A DNA stretch of 10,152 bases, taken from positions 1-10,152 of the forward strand of contig JBGSLA010000216.1 in NCBI GenBank assembly GCA_041740935.1, read 5' to 3'. A model generated the notes under the pieces. It had not been told where the DNA came from and made no database searches. It saw only the letters and a list, made by a program, of their open reading frames with translations. The stretch comes from JBGSLA01 sp041740935 (GTDB lineage: Bacteria > Desulfobacterota > Desulfobaccia > Desulfobaccales > 0-14-0-80-60-11). Below, one piece after another: positions 1 to 5,651 of the stretch (the stretch's first letter is position 1; each line of letters opens with the position of its first letter). The translations under genes and the position numbers were made by a program.

Positions 1-685
1 GAGGGGGGCCTGCCTTGCCCAAACTTGGCCGAAGATAAGAGATCACCTCCGGGGTCACCGCTTCCCCCAGGAGGAGCTTTTTGGTTTCCTCCAGGACCAG
101 GCCGGCCAGGGCCACGCCTAAGGCCGCATCCCCCTGATACGGACAGGGTAGCTGGGCCCAAGGCAAAATCTCCTGCAGCTCCCGCCATTCCCGGCCCTTG
201 ACATAGGTGAACACCTTGAAGCCCGCCGCCCCGTGCTCCCGGACCTCAGAGCCCCGCACCAGGGGCAGGCCCTGCCGCTGGGCCAGGTTGAGCAGGAGCT
301 TGGCGGCCAGGCCGTGGTGGCAGAGATCCACCAGCACGCTGCATTCCCGAAACAGGTCTTCTAAGAGAAAGTGGCTGAAATAGCCGGGGAAAAAGGCCAG
401 GTCGAGGTCGGGATTGAGCCCCCTGGCGGCCGCGAGAAGTCGCGGGTCCACATCCGGGGCCGCTACGGACAGCCGGTTGAGCCCCAGGGCCGCGGCCGCG
501 GCCACGAACAAACCCGTCAGCCAGGGATCGTCCCCGGCCACCCCCACCCGGGCCCGAGCGATGGCCTCCTGGTCCCATCCGGGGATGCGCAATTGCCGGT
601 CCAGACGCTCGTCCGGGGGCAAGTCCTCCGGGGGCTGCGGGGCCTTATCCGGTTTGCGGTCTGTGGTTTGCGGTTGTCTGGCCAA
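1..685 (-). CDS. ThiF/MoeB/E1-like protein with degenerate adenylation site, partial (cut by left edge)
   Basis: Manual translation gives an open frame of 228 codons running off the left edge, so the C-terminus is missing. It reads as an E1/ThiF Rossmann fold: DRQLRIPGWD (residues 29-38) matches the usual 'RYDRQIRLPG' entry; residues 46-72 match the first beta-alpha-beta unit; VDLCHHGLAAKLLLN (119-133) matches the 'VDCTDNFATRYLIN' segment; residues 185-208 match the 'G..G...G..ALEAIKLLLGE' helix. Key catalytic features are lost. The glycine-rich loop GxGGxG reads AGDDPWLTG (50-58), no Arg follows strand 2, and the second Asp of the metal-binding segment is His. Adenylation by this protein is therefore doubtful. 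The start is uncertain: no ATG lies in frame, the best candidate is TTG at 685, and no well-placed ribosome binding site precedes it. It lies 124 bp after the zinc mini-protein gene. Fold assignment is fairly sure. Its role as E1 or regulator of the JAMM/AAA+ cluster is inferred. Confidence 0.75.
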   Translation of the reverse strand, partial: MARQPQTTDRKPDKAPQPPEDLPPDERLDRQLRIPGWDQEAIARARVGVAGDDPWLTGLFVAAAAALGLNRLSVAAPDVDPRLLAAARGLNPDLDLAFFPGYFSHFLLEDLFRECSVLVDLCHHGLAAKLLLNLAQRQGLPLVRGSEVREHGAAGFKVFTYVKGREWRELQEILPWAQLPCPYQGDAALGVALAGLVLEETKKLLLGEAVTPEVISYLRPSLGKAGPP

Positions 686-708
686 AATATTATGAAAAAT
701 CCACCCGG

Positions 709-778
709 GTCATTCTGAGCGTAGCCAAGAATCTCGTATTTTTAAAGCCTTGAGATCCTTCACTTCGTTCAGGACGAC
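709..778. repeat. Imperfect inverted repeat, REP-like dispersed element
   Basis: The left arm (709-735, beginning GTCATTCTGAGCG) pairs imperfectly with the right arm (752-778, ending CAGGACGAC), with GAATCTC and GAGATCC at the inner ends. This resembles the 'GTCATTCTGAGCGAAGCGAAGAATCTC' palindromes common between genes in many bacteria; that resemblance is from memory. It separates the zinc mini-protein gene from the E1-like gene and could form a hairpin in the transcript. Confidence 0.7.
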
Positions 779-809
779 AGAAACAGTGGTTTTGAAATGG
801 CTGATAGTT

Positions 810-998
810 TTAATTGAACTTGGGTAAATGGTATTTTTCGGCCAATTCCCGGCGTTCCTGGTCCGGCAGGGATTTCAGGTAGGATTTCCAGCCCGGACAC
901 CAGTTGGCGTGCCAGCGCCACAAGCGGCCCAACAGCGATTGGGGGTCTTTATCATACCTGCCTCTGAGCAAACACTTCTTACAATACGGTTCCGCCAT
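810..998 (-). CDS. Small putative zinc-binding protein (CxxC...HxxxC), 62 aa, function unknown
   Basis: A 62-residue basic protein with C6 and C9 near the N-terminus and H30/C34 in the middle (WRWHANWCPGWKSYLKS), a spacing that could hold one zinc ion. It is rich in Trp and Lys/Arg and has no signal peptide or membrane segment. It is probably a real gene: AAGGAG lies 8 nt before the ATG at 998, a strong ribosome binding site. The layout is reminiscent of small conserved uncharacterised proteins in sulfate-reducing bacteria, but I cannot name a family. It stands alone between repeat-rich spacers, so a link to the JAMM/AAA+ cluster or the E1-like gene is only positional. A nucleic-acid or protein-binding role would be typical of such mini zinc fingers; that is inference. 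Confidence 0.7.
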   Translation of the reverse strand: MAEPYCKKCLLRGRYDKDPQSLLGRLWRWHANWCPGWKSYLKSLPDQERRELAEKYHLPKFN

Positions 999-1044
999 GG
1001 TAGATGCTCCTTAGACTATAAATTGCAGCAAACCCGATTTTTCC

Positions 1045-1125
1045 TGTAGCCGCAGCCTTTAGGCTGCGCTGAACGCTTCTTGCGGCAAAAGCCCGTTTGA
1101 CCCAGGCTTGAGCCTCGCGGCTACA
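1045..1125. repeat. Composite palindrome (BIME/REP-like)
   Basis: Outer arms TGTAGCCGC (1045-1053) and GCGGCTACA (1117-1125) are exact reverse complements. Inside are two smaller hairpins: GCAGCCT/AGGCTGC (1052-1058 with 1061-1067) and AGGCT/AGCCT (1104-1108 with 1111-1115). Two hairpins inside a shared outer stem is the layout of BIME-type pairs of REP sequences. No transposase is nearby. Confidence 0.75.
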
Positions 1126-1228
1126 TTTTAGAGCTTTTGGGGCATACCTGAAGATCTCCGTCATACTGCCAAGGTTTTATAACGAGCATTTCATGTTCCA
1201 AGGGAACGCCCAAACCATGAAAACCGAT

Positions 1229-1288
1229 GTAGGGTGCGTCTCACGCACCATTGTTGGCTATTATTTTGGCGCGTAAGACGCGCCCTAC
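1229..1288. repeat. Paired hairpins in inverted orientation (REP/MITE-like)
   Basis: GTAGGGTGCGTCTCACGCACC (1229-1249) and its near reverse complement (1268-1288, ending CGCGCCCTAC) face each other across 18 bp. Each arm is itself a hairpin with a 7-bp stem and 3-nt loop: GGTGCGT/ACGCACC around CTC, and GGCGCGT/ACGCGCC around AAG. The three differences between arms fall so that each arm keeps its own stem perfect. It lies just downstream of the RHH gene, where a toxin gene might be expected. Confidence 0.75.
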
Positions 1289-1321
1289 ACGAACATTTTC
1301 AGAGCAGATGCTTCCATTATT

Positions 1322-1555
1322 TTATACTTTTTCTTGCAGGTTCAGGTGCTTCAAGACGTCCTCAATGGACAGGTCGGGTTCATGCCGGCGCTCCTCAAAG
1401 GCCGCCAAATCCGAGGCCTCCTCGGCCAAAAACAACCTTACCGCCTGATTGACCAACCCGGACACCGTCCGACCGGTCGCCGCGGCCTTGATCTGCAAGG
1501 CCCGGTAAAGGTCCGGATCGAAAGAGATGGTGGTTCGTTTCTGAAATTTTTTCAT
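1322..1555 (-). CDS. Ribbon-helix-helix (CopG/ParD-type) antitoxin-like DNA-binding protein, 77 aa
   Basis: A 77-residue protein with a typical RHH N-terminus: the beta-strand RTTISFDP (7-14) is followed by helix DLYRALQIKAAATG (15-28), a turn and helix RTVSGLVNQAVRLFLAEEA (29-47). The acidic tail with SIEDVLKHL (63-71) is like the toxin-binding tail of antitoxins paired with RelE/ParE toxins. RHH proteins bind operator DNA as dimers and often repress their own operon. No toxin gene follows: downstream is a palindromic repeat and then the zinc mini-protein gene, so this looks like an orphan antitoxin or a stand-alone regulator. The ATG at 1555 has no clear ribosome binding site. The gene lies 86 bp after the JAMM gene and might be read through from it. 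Confidence 0.8.
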   Translation of the reverse strand: MKKFQKRTTISFDPDLYRALQIKAAATGRTVSGLVNQAVRLFLAEEASDLAAFEERRHEPDLSIEDVLKHLNLQEKV

Positions 1556-1641
1556 AGGAAAGTTTAAACGATAGTTCGCTCACAGGTTAAGGCGTCAGGA
1601 AATTCAGCTTTTGCCTTTTTATAAGTTTAGGAAAATTCCTG

Positions 1642-2478
1642 TCACCCCCGCTCCAGCTTTTCCAACCTGTACGTAATGGGGCGGATTTTGTCCTGGACCT
1701 CCTGCTCCAGGGTATCCAGGTCTGAGGTCGTAAGGATTTGGCCGGTCTCCACCAGGGTCAGGTCAGCTTGGCGTTGGCTGACGAAGGTTTCGCCGGTGAG
1801 GACGCCCCGAATTTTGTAGTGGATTTCCTGTTTGGTCCAGCCTTCGTCGCCGATGACCACGGCGTAGCAAAAGCCGCCGTACACGGTCTCCAGCAGCCTG
1901 GCCCGGCTTACCGGCACGTCGGTGAGGAGGGTGACGCTGCCTTGCGCCAGGCGGGCGGCCTCGTCCCCCGGAATTTCCCCCCAAGCCGCGTCCCAGGTTT
2001 CCGCAGCTCCCATAACCATAAGGGCCAGGTCCCTTATCACCACCTCCTTTTTGGCCACCGGGATCTTCAGGAGCGAGGTGACGTAATCCAGGACCGTGGC
2101 CTGGTTGACGTCGTCCACCGGGGAAAACTGGCGAAATTCCAGGGCGCCGTGGGAGTGGAGCCAGCCGTTGATGATGAGGCCCGCAGGCAGGGTCTCCTGA
2201 TAGGCGGCGATGCCCTCCGGGCTGAGGCTGGTGTAGGTTTCCTGATTGGCGTCGTTTTGGGGAAGGCCCACGTCCACGATGACCTCGGGCTGCTCCCGGG
2301 CCGCCAGGGTGAAGCCATACCACTCGAAGGCCTCGCCGTGCACCCGGCGCACCAGCTCGCTCACCGCGAAGGCCTTGGCTTTGGCGTAGTCGGTGATCAG
2401 CACCCGGTCCGGGAGCGTGGCCAGGACGATCTCCCGGGGGGCCGGCCGGCCCAGGTCCTTAAGGGCCTTGAACCTCAT
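1642..2478 (-). CDS. JAMM/JAB-type (Prok-JAB) zinc metalloprotease, putative Ubl isopeptidase, 278 aa
   Basis: JAMM proteases cut isopeptide or peptide bonds after the Gly-Gly tail of ubiquitin-like proteins; Rpn11, AMSH and bacterial JABs are examples. The motif is visible: HSHGALEFRQFSPVDD (108-123) supplies zinc ligands H108, H110 and D122 plus S119, and E52 in FEWYG is the likely general-base Glu of the E-x-x-G strand. The gap between the second His and the Ser is 8 residues rather than the usual 7. The JAB domain covers about residues 25-160. The rest (160-278) is an uncharacterised extension ending in a charged helix (253-278), possibly a docking element. There is no signal peptide, so it should act in the cytoplasm. 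The ATG at 2478 overlaps the AAA+ stop as ATGA, which implies translational coupling and probably a joint complex. A likely role is releasing or maturing the Ubl encoded upstream in the operon. Catalytic family is near certain; substrate is inferred. Confidence 0.9.
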   Translation of the reverse strand: MRFKALKDLGRPAPREIVLATLPDRVLITDYAKAKAFAVSELVRRVHGEAFEWYGFTLAAREQPEVIVDVGLPQNDANQETYTSLSPEGIAAYQETLPAGLIINGWLHSHGALEFRQFSPVDDVNQATVLDYVTSLLKIPVAKKEVVIRDLALMVMGAAETWDAAWGEIPGDEAARLAQGSVTLLTDVPVSRARLLETVYGGFCYAVVIGDEGWTKQEIHYKIRGVLTGETFVSQRQADLTLVETGQILTTSDLDTLEQEVQDKIRPITYRLEKLERG

Positions 2479-3578
2479 TTCAGTTTCTCCCGGATGTAGG
2501 CCCCGTCCATCATGAGCTCCCCGGTGTAGGAGCCGGGAAGGGCGAACATGTCCTCCAGGAGCAGCCGGTGGAGGATGCCGGTGAGGCCCCGGGCCCCGGT
2601 GCCATCCTGTTTGGCCCGGCGGGCGATCTCCCCCAGGGCCTCGTCGGTGTAGCTGAGCTCAATGCCCCAGTCCTTGAGGTCCTGGACATAGGCCAGCAGC
2701 GGGCTGTCGGCGCTTTTGGTCAGGATGTCCTGGAGTTCCCTGGTGCTGAGGCGGTCATACACCACCCGCACCGGGAAGCGCCCCACCAGTTGGCGCTCCA
2801 TGCCGAAGGACACCAGGTCCTCGGTGGCCAGATGGTCCTTCCAGTCCCCCACCACGTTCAGGCGGGCCAGGCGTTTGCGGACAATGCCCTCCAGAGACTC
2901 ATAGGCCCCGCCGGCGATGAACAGCACGTGTTTGGTGGACAGGGTGAGGCGCTCCTTGCCGATCTCCAGGGTGTTGTCCACCCCTTCCACCAGCTTGAGG
3001 AGGCCTTTCTGGACCCCCCGGCCCGAAACATCCCGGGTGGTGGTGGTTTCCCCGGCGATTTTGTCCACCTCATCCAGATAGACGATGCCCATCTGGGCCA
3101 CGTGGGGGTTGCCGCCGCCGGAGACCAGCAGGTCCACCAGGATATCGCTGACGTTCATGCCCACATAGCCCACTTCGCTGAATTTGGTCATATCCTCCAC
3201 CACGAAGGGCACACCCACGAGCCCGGAGGCGGTTTCGCTGGTGTAGGTCTTGCCGCAGCCGGTGGGGCCCACCATGAGGATATTGGCCTTGGGGGTGCGG
3301 GTGCTCTTCAGCGCCTCCCCGATGCCACCGTCGGTCTCCGCCAGGGCCCGCTTCAGCGCCGCGCCCAGCCGCCGGTAGTGAAAGGCGATGGCGGTGGCGA
3401 TGATTTTTTTGCCTTTCTCCTGACCGATGACGAAGCGGTCCATTTCGGCCTTGAGGATGGTGGGGGTTTTACTGAATTCGAGAACGTGCTGCACCGCCTC
3501 GTCCACCTGGCGTTCCCGGAACTGCTCCATTTTTTCTTCGAGGCGCCGCCGTCTCTCGTCGGATATGCCGTTGGGCAT
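2475..3578 (-). CDS. ClpX-like AAA+ unfoldase lacking zinc domain and ClpP-docking loop, 367 aa
   Basis: A Clp/Hsp100-class ATPase closest to ClpX. Visible motifs are Walker A GPTGCGKT (104-111), pore-loop 1 GYVG (137-140), Walker B IVYLDEVDKI (165-174), a sensor-1 strand VLFIAGGA (218-225), the arginine-finger motif VGRFPV (265-270, R267) and sensor 2 GAR (328-330). These support ATP hydrolysis and substrate threading. Two standard ClpX parts are missing. The N-terminal C4 zinc-binding domain is replaced by a charged helix (about 5-35). The segment between the sensor strand and the GRFPV box (about 226-262), where ClpX carries its IGF tripeptide for ClpP, is short and has no IGF. It is therefore probably not a ClpP partner. 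The 4-bp overlap with the JAMM gene makes JAMM the likely partner, in the manner of Rpt-Rpn11. The start at ATG 3578 is backed by TAAGGAG 5 nt upstream. It is not ordinary housekeeping ClpX. Confidence 0.95.
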   Translation of the reverse strand: MPNGISDERRRRLEEKMEQFRERQVDEAVQHVLEFSKTPTILKAEMDRFVIGQEKGKKIIATAIAFHYRRLGAALKRALAETDGGIGEALKSTRTPKANILMVGPTGCGKTYTSETASGLVGVPFVVEDMTKFSEVGYVGMNVSDILVDLLVSGGGNPHVAQMGIVYLDEVDKIAGETTTTRDVSGRGVQKGLLKLVEGVDNTLEIGKERLTLSTKHVLFIAGGAYESLEGIVRKRLARLNVVGDWKDHLATEDLVSFGMERQLVGRFPVRVVYDRLSTRELQDILTKSADSPLLAYVQDLKDWGIELSYTDEALGEIARRAKQDGTGARGLTGILHRLLLEDMFALPGSYTGELMMDGAYIREKLK

Positions 3579-3631
3579 GTTGGCTCCTTATGCTCGGTTG
3601 CGAAAAGCTCGATGCGGGGGAAGGGGGTGTC

Positions 3632-3650
3632 CACGGGCTGGAAGCCCGTG
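3632..3650. repeat. Short perfect hairpin, REP-like
   Basis: CACGGGCT (3632-3639) and AGCCCGTG (3643-3650) form an 8-bp stem around a 3-nt loop. It sits in the 83-bp gap between the 135-aa gene and the AAA+ gene, 54 bp before the AAA+ start. It resembles the 'GGCTGGAAGCCCGTG' intergenic repeats seen in many genomes (from memory). There is no U-tract, so it is not a standard terminator; it might tune mRNA levels between the two gene pairs. Confidence 0.6.
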
Positions 3651-3661
3651 CTGCCGCACCA

Positions 3662-4069
3662 TTAAACTGCCTGAAACAATTCCGCAAAATGGCGGCCGGC
3701 CAGGGTTTCCCGGGACAGATCGGGCCGCCGGCCCCACAGGGGCTGGGACAGGAGAATTTCCTCCGGGCTCCCCGCCCAGGCCAGGTAAGGGTTGGTAAGA
3801 ACGGCCAAAATCTCCTGAATAAGCCGATATTCCTCCGGAGTCGCCAGGAAGAACAGGGGCGGCTCATACAAGGGTTTGGCCTCCGAACCGTGCCGCCGGG
3901 CCAGGTCCTCCGTCTGGGCCGCAGAGAGGGCGCGGCACAGCCCCAGGAAGGCCTCACCCAGGCCGTAGCGTCGCACCAGTCCCCCGATACGGGAAAAAAG
4001 GGAGGGGGAAAAGGGGGGTTTCTCCCGGCCCCGGGCCCGGCGGTGGCGCAGCGTTGCTTTTAAGTCCAT
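3662..4069 (-). CDS. Uncharacterised 135-aa protein in the Ubl/JAMM cluster
   Basis: I do not recognise a family. The protein has a strongly basic N-terminus (residues 1-17, RHRRARGREK), then probable helices at about 24-58 and 76-95, and a Trp-containing segment (NPYLAWAGSPEEILLSQPLW, about 92-111). It has a single Cys (C45), no metal-binding cluster, no signal peptide and no membrane segment. Its ATG at 4069 lies 1 nt after the stop of the 394-aa gene (TGATATG), so the two are almost surely co-translated. The following gap to the AAA+ gene is 83 bp. Position suggests an accessory or adaptor protein for the E2-like protein or the AAA+ ATPase, but that is inference from gene order alone. Confidence 0.8.
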   Translation of the reverse strand: MDLKATLRHRRARGREKPPFSPSLFSRIGGLVRRYGLGEAFLGLCRALSAAQTEDLARRHGSEAKPLYEPPLFFLATPEEYRLIQEILAVLTNPYLAWAGSPEEILLSQPLWGRRPDLSRETLAGRHFAELFQAV

Positions 4070-4070
4070 A

Positions 4071-5255
4071 TCAGGTTTCCCGGTTGGTCACTTCCACCCT
4101 TCCGGAGACGATGAGGGGGTGGTCCGGGGGGAGGCGATAATCTTCAAAATCCACCAGGCGCATCATGCCGGGCAGGGGGTCCAGGCGGTGGTAGCCCCGG
4201 CGCCGCCGCCGGTCGTAGCTGTACAACAGGGTGTTGATCCCTTCCTCTATGACCTGGATGGCGTTCCGGGCCGAAAAGGTGAGGTCTTCGCTGTCGGGTC
4301 CCACGCAGATGAACTGGCTGGAGGCCTGTCTTCTCAGGAACGGGTGTTTGTAGTGGTCCACCACCAAAGGCCGGAGGCGCCCCCGGGTGTGCACCGCCAC
4401 CCGGCAGTCCGGGAACAGGTAGACCCGGCCGTAGTAGTCCTGCAGGGCATAGGGGCCGGTGCGCTTGTAGAGGCGGTAGCCCCGGCCCCCCTTGAGCCGG
4501 TGGAAGCCGAAGCCGTCCAGTTCCAGGCAGCCTTTTTCGGCCACCTGGAGCAGGACGGCCAGGCGGCCTTCCTGGGCTGCGGCCCAGTGTTCCCGGCTTT
4601 CCAGCTCCTGGAGCAGGCGGGTCCGCTCTTCGGCCAGGAGAAGGGCGGCCAGGGCCTCCTCCCACCAGGCCCGCACGTCGGCGGCCGGCATGAGCCCCTC
4701 GGGGGGCGGCGGGGGTTCGGACGCGGCCCTTTCCAGACGCTGCAGCGCCTCCTGCAGGGGTTTGACATCCAGGAATTCCCGGGCCTGCCGGCAATAATGG
4801 TAAGGCGTCGGCAGCCGGTTCCGGATGAGGTCCAGGATCTCGCCCTCGGTGAGGCGCGGGCGTCGCCGCAGCCCTTCCCGCCGCAGAAAATGGGGCAGAA
4901 TGTGGAAAATGATGGTCACCAGGGTGGGGTCCAGGGCCACCCCGAAGAGGTCGGCGGTCAGGGAATAGCGTTCCCGGAGGGTGCGGCGGCGCTCGGTGTG
5001 CTCGAAGGGAAAAAGTCGGGCGTAATTGTCCACCAGGGAAGAAACCCCGACCGCCGGCACAAACAGGGCCTCCCCCACGGCGAGCAGCGCCGGAGGCGCA
5101 GCAGACCCCGAGCCCCCGGCGGCGCCCTCCGGCGCACCACCCTGGGAAATCAGGGCATGGCTTTCCCTGGCAATGTCCGGATCAAACAGGAGGGGAACAT
5201 ACAGATGGCCCTGGTGCACCAGGACGTTCAGGTGGGATGGCAAAATTCTCCACAT
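4071..5255 (-). CDS. 394-aa multidomain protein with putative C-terminal E2 (UBC)-like domain
   Basis: The N-terminal 125 residues form an uncharacterised alpha/beta region with a Gly/Ala/Pro-rich loop (39-56). A helical part follows (about 135-240), with a poly-Pro stretch (181-185) and a likely coiled helix (195-240). The C-terminal part (about 245-394) has an E2-like order: strand-rich GPYALQDYYGRVYLFPDC (267-284) and CRVAVHT, then HPFL (304-307), then FICVGP (315-320) with C317, then a long helix (329-346) ending LLYSYD. E2 enzymes show 'HPN', a Cys about 10 residues later, then helices with an 'LL' segment; here the His-Cys gap is 13. C317 is thus a candidate Ubl-carrier thiol. The start at ATG 5255 follows the Ubl-like stop by 21 bp and has GGGGGAGAGG upstream. 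The coding region is certain. The E2 reading is a hypothesis from pattern; a non-catalytic scaffold is the main alternative. Confidence 0.85.
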   Translation of the reverse strand: MWRILPSHLNVLVHQGHLYVPLLFDPDIARESHALISQGGAPEGAAGGSGSAAPPALLAVGEALFVPAVGVSSLVDNYARLFPFEHTERRRTLRERYSLTADLFGVALDPTLVTIIFHILPHFLRREGLRRRPRLTEGEILDLIRNRLPTPYHYCRQAREFLDVKPLQEALQRLERAASEPPPPPEGLMPAADVRAWWEEALAALLLAEERTRLLQELESREHWAAAQEGRLAVLLQVAEKGCLELDGFGFHRLKGGRGYRLYKRTGPYALQDYYGRVYLFPDCRVAVHTRGRLRPLVVDHYKHPFLRRQASSQFICVGPDSEDLTFSARNAIQVIEEGINTLLYSYDRRRRRGYHRLDPLPGMMRLVDFEDYRLPPDHPLIVSGRVEVTNRET

Positions 5256-5276
5256 CGCCGCGGCCTCTCCCCCGGG

Positions 5277-5651
5277 CTAGGGGGAGGCGCCCCCCTCCTG
5301 AGGTTTGATGGCCCTGACGGGGGCATAGAGGTAGGCCTCCCCGGCTTCGGTTTCCTCCACGGTGCCGAAGGCCTGGACCGGGGCGTCGATGTCCCGGCCC
5401 TGGCAAAGGAGCTTGCCGCCCTTCAGCTGCCTTTTTATGTCCTCCAGTATCTGGCGCTCCTCGATGCTGTAATCGGAGCGCTTCAGGGCCTGGTCGCACA
5501 GTTCTCTGAGGGTGCTGGTTTCGTAGCTGCCGGGCTCCAGGACCACCACCAGCCCTTCCCCGGCCTGACCGGGGATGATCTCCAGGACCAGGGGCAGGGG
5601 CAGTTGGCTCTTTTTCGGTCGGTCTGCCGGTTTTATCTGGATGTCTGACAT
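5277..5651 (-). CDS. Putative ubiquitin-like (beta-grasp) protein with C-terminal Gly-Gly-Ala-Ser-Pro, 124 aa
   Basis: First gene of the cluster. A polar tail (1-17) precedes a beta-hairpin pattern LVLEIIPG...GLVVVLEPG (21-41), a helix TLRELCDQALK (47-57), an extra helical insert (62-77), then KLLCQGRDI (80-88) and a last strand EAYLYAPVRAI (105-115), ending QEGG (118-121) plus ASP. The second half follows ubiquitin's 'LIFAGKQLEDG...TLHLVLRLRGG' layout. The Gly-Gly followed by three residues looks like a Ubl precursor needing trimming, which the JAMM protein encoded downstream could do; the mature protein would then end in Gly-Gly. The ATG at 5651 has AAAGGGA about 6 nt upstream. Similarity is structural pattern only, not clear homology, and the helical insert is unusual. 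An unrelated small operon protein is the alternative. Confidence 0.6.
   Translation of the reverse strand: MSDIQIKPADRPKKSQLPLPLVLEIIPGQAGEGLVVVLEPGSYETSTLRELCDQALKRSDYSIEERQILEDIKRQLKGGKLLCQGRDIDAPVQAFGTVEETEAGEAYLYAPVRAIKPQEGGASP

Larger units (their letters stand above)
999..1321. other. Gene-free spacer carrying two palindromic elements
   Basis: This 323-bp stretch between the RHH gene and the zinc mini-protein gene holds no convincing coding sequence. The only open frame (minus, 979-1164) overlaps the mini-protein gene in another frame and passes through a palindromic repeat. Two composite inverted repeats are present and listed separately. The last 20 bp before 998 carry the ribosome binding site of the mini-protein gene. 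No clear promoter is visible. Confidence 0.6.

Noticed and set aside
979..1164. Minus-strand 61-codon open frame
   Set aside because: It runs through the 1045-1125 palindrome and overlaps the start of the zinc mini-protein gene, with no motif.
1045..1288. CRISPR array
   Set aside because: The repeats are palindromic pairs of different sequence, not regularly spaced direct repeats.
1629..1640. Terminator after the JAMM gene
   Set aside because: Only a 5-bp AGGAA/TTCCT stem without a U-tract is present.
2475..3578. Housekeeping ClpX
   Set aside because: It lacks the C4 zinc domain and the IGF loop and is coupled to a JAMM gene with no clpP or lon beside it.
4119..5648. Long plus-strand open frame (509 codons)
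   Set aside because: It lies wholly opposite the 394-aa and Ubl-like genes. In GC-rich DNA the antisense frame often stays open, and its protein is low-complexity Gly/Gln/His-rich with no recognisable motif.
1..5651. PRTRC plasmid system
   Set aside because: PRTRC clusters combine ThiF, JAB, E2-like and Ubl-like proteins with a ParB-related protein. No ParB-like gene is visible, and the ClpX-like ATPase is not a part I know from PRTRC.
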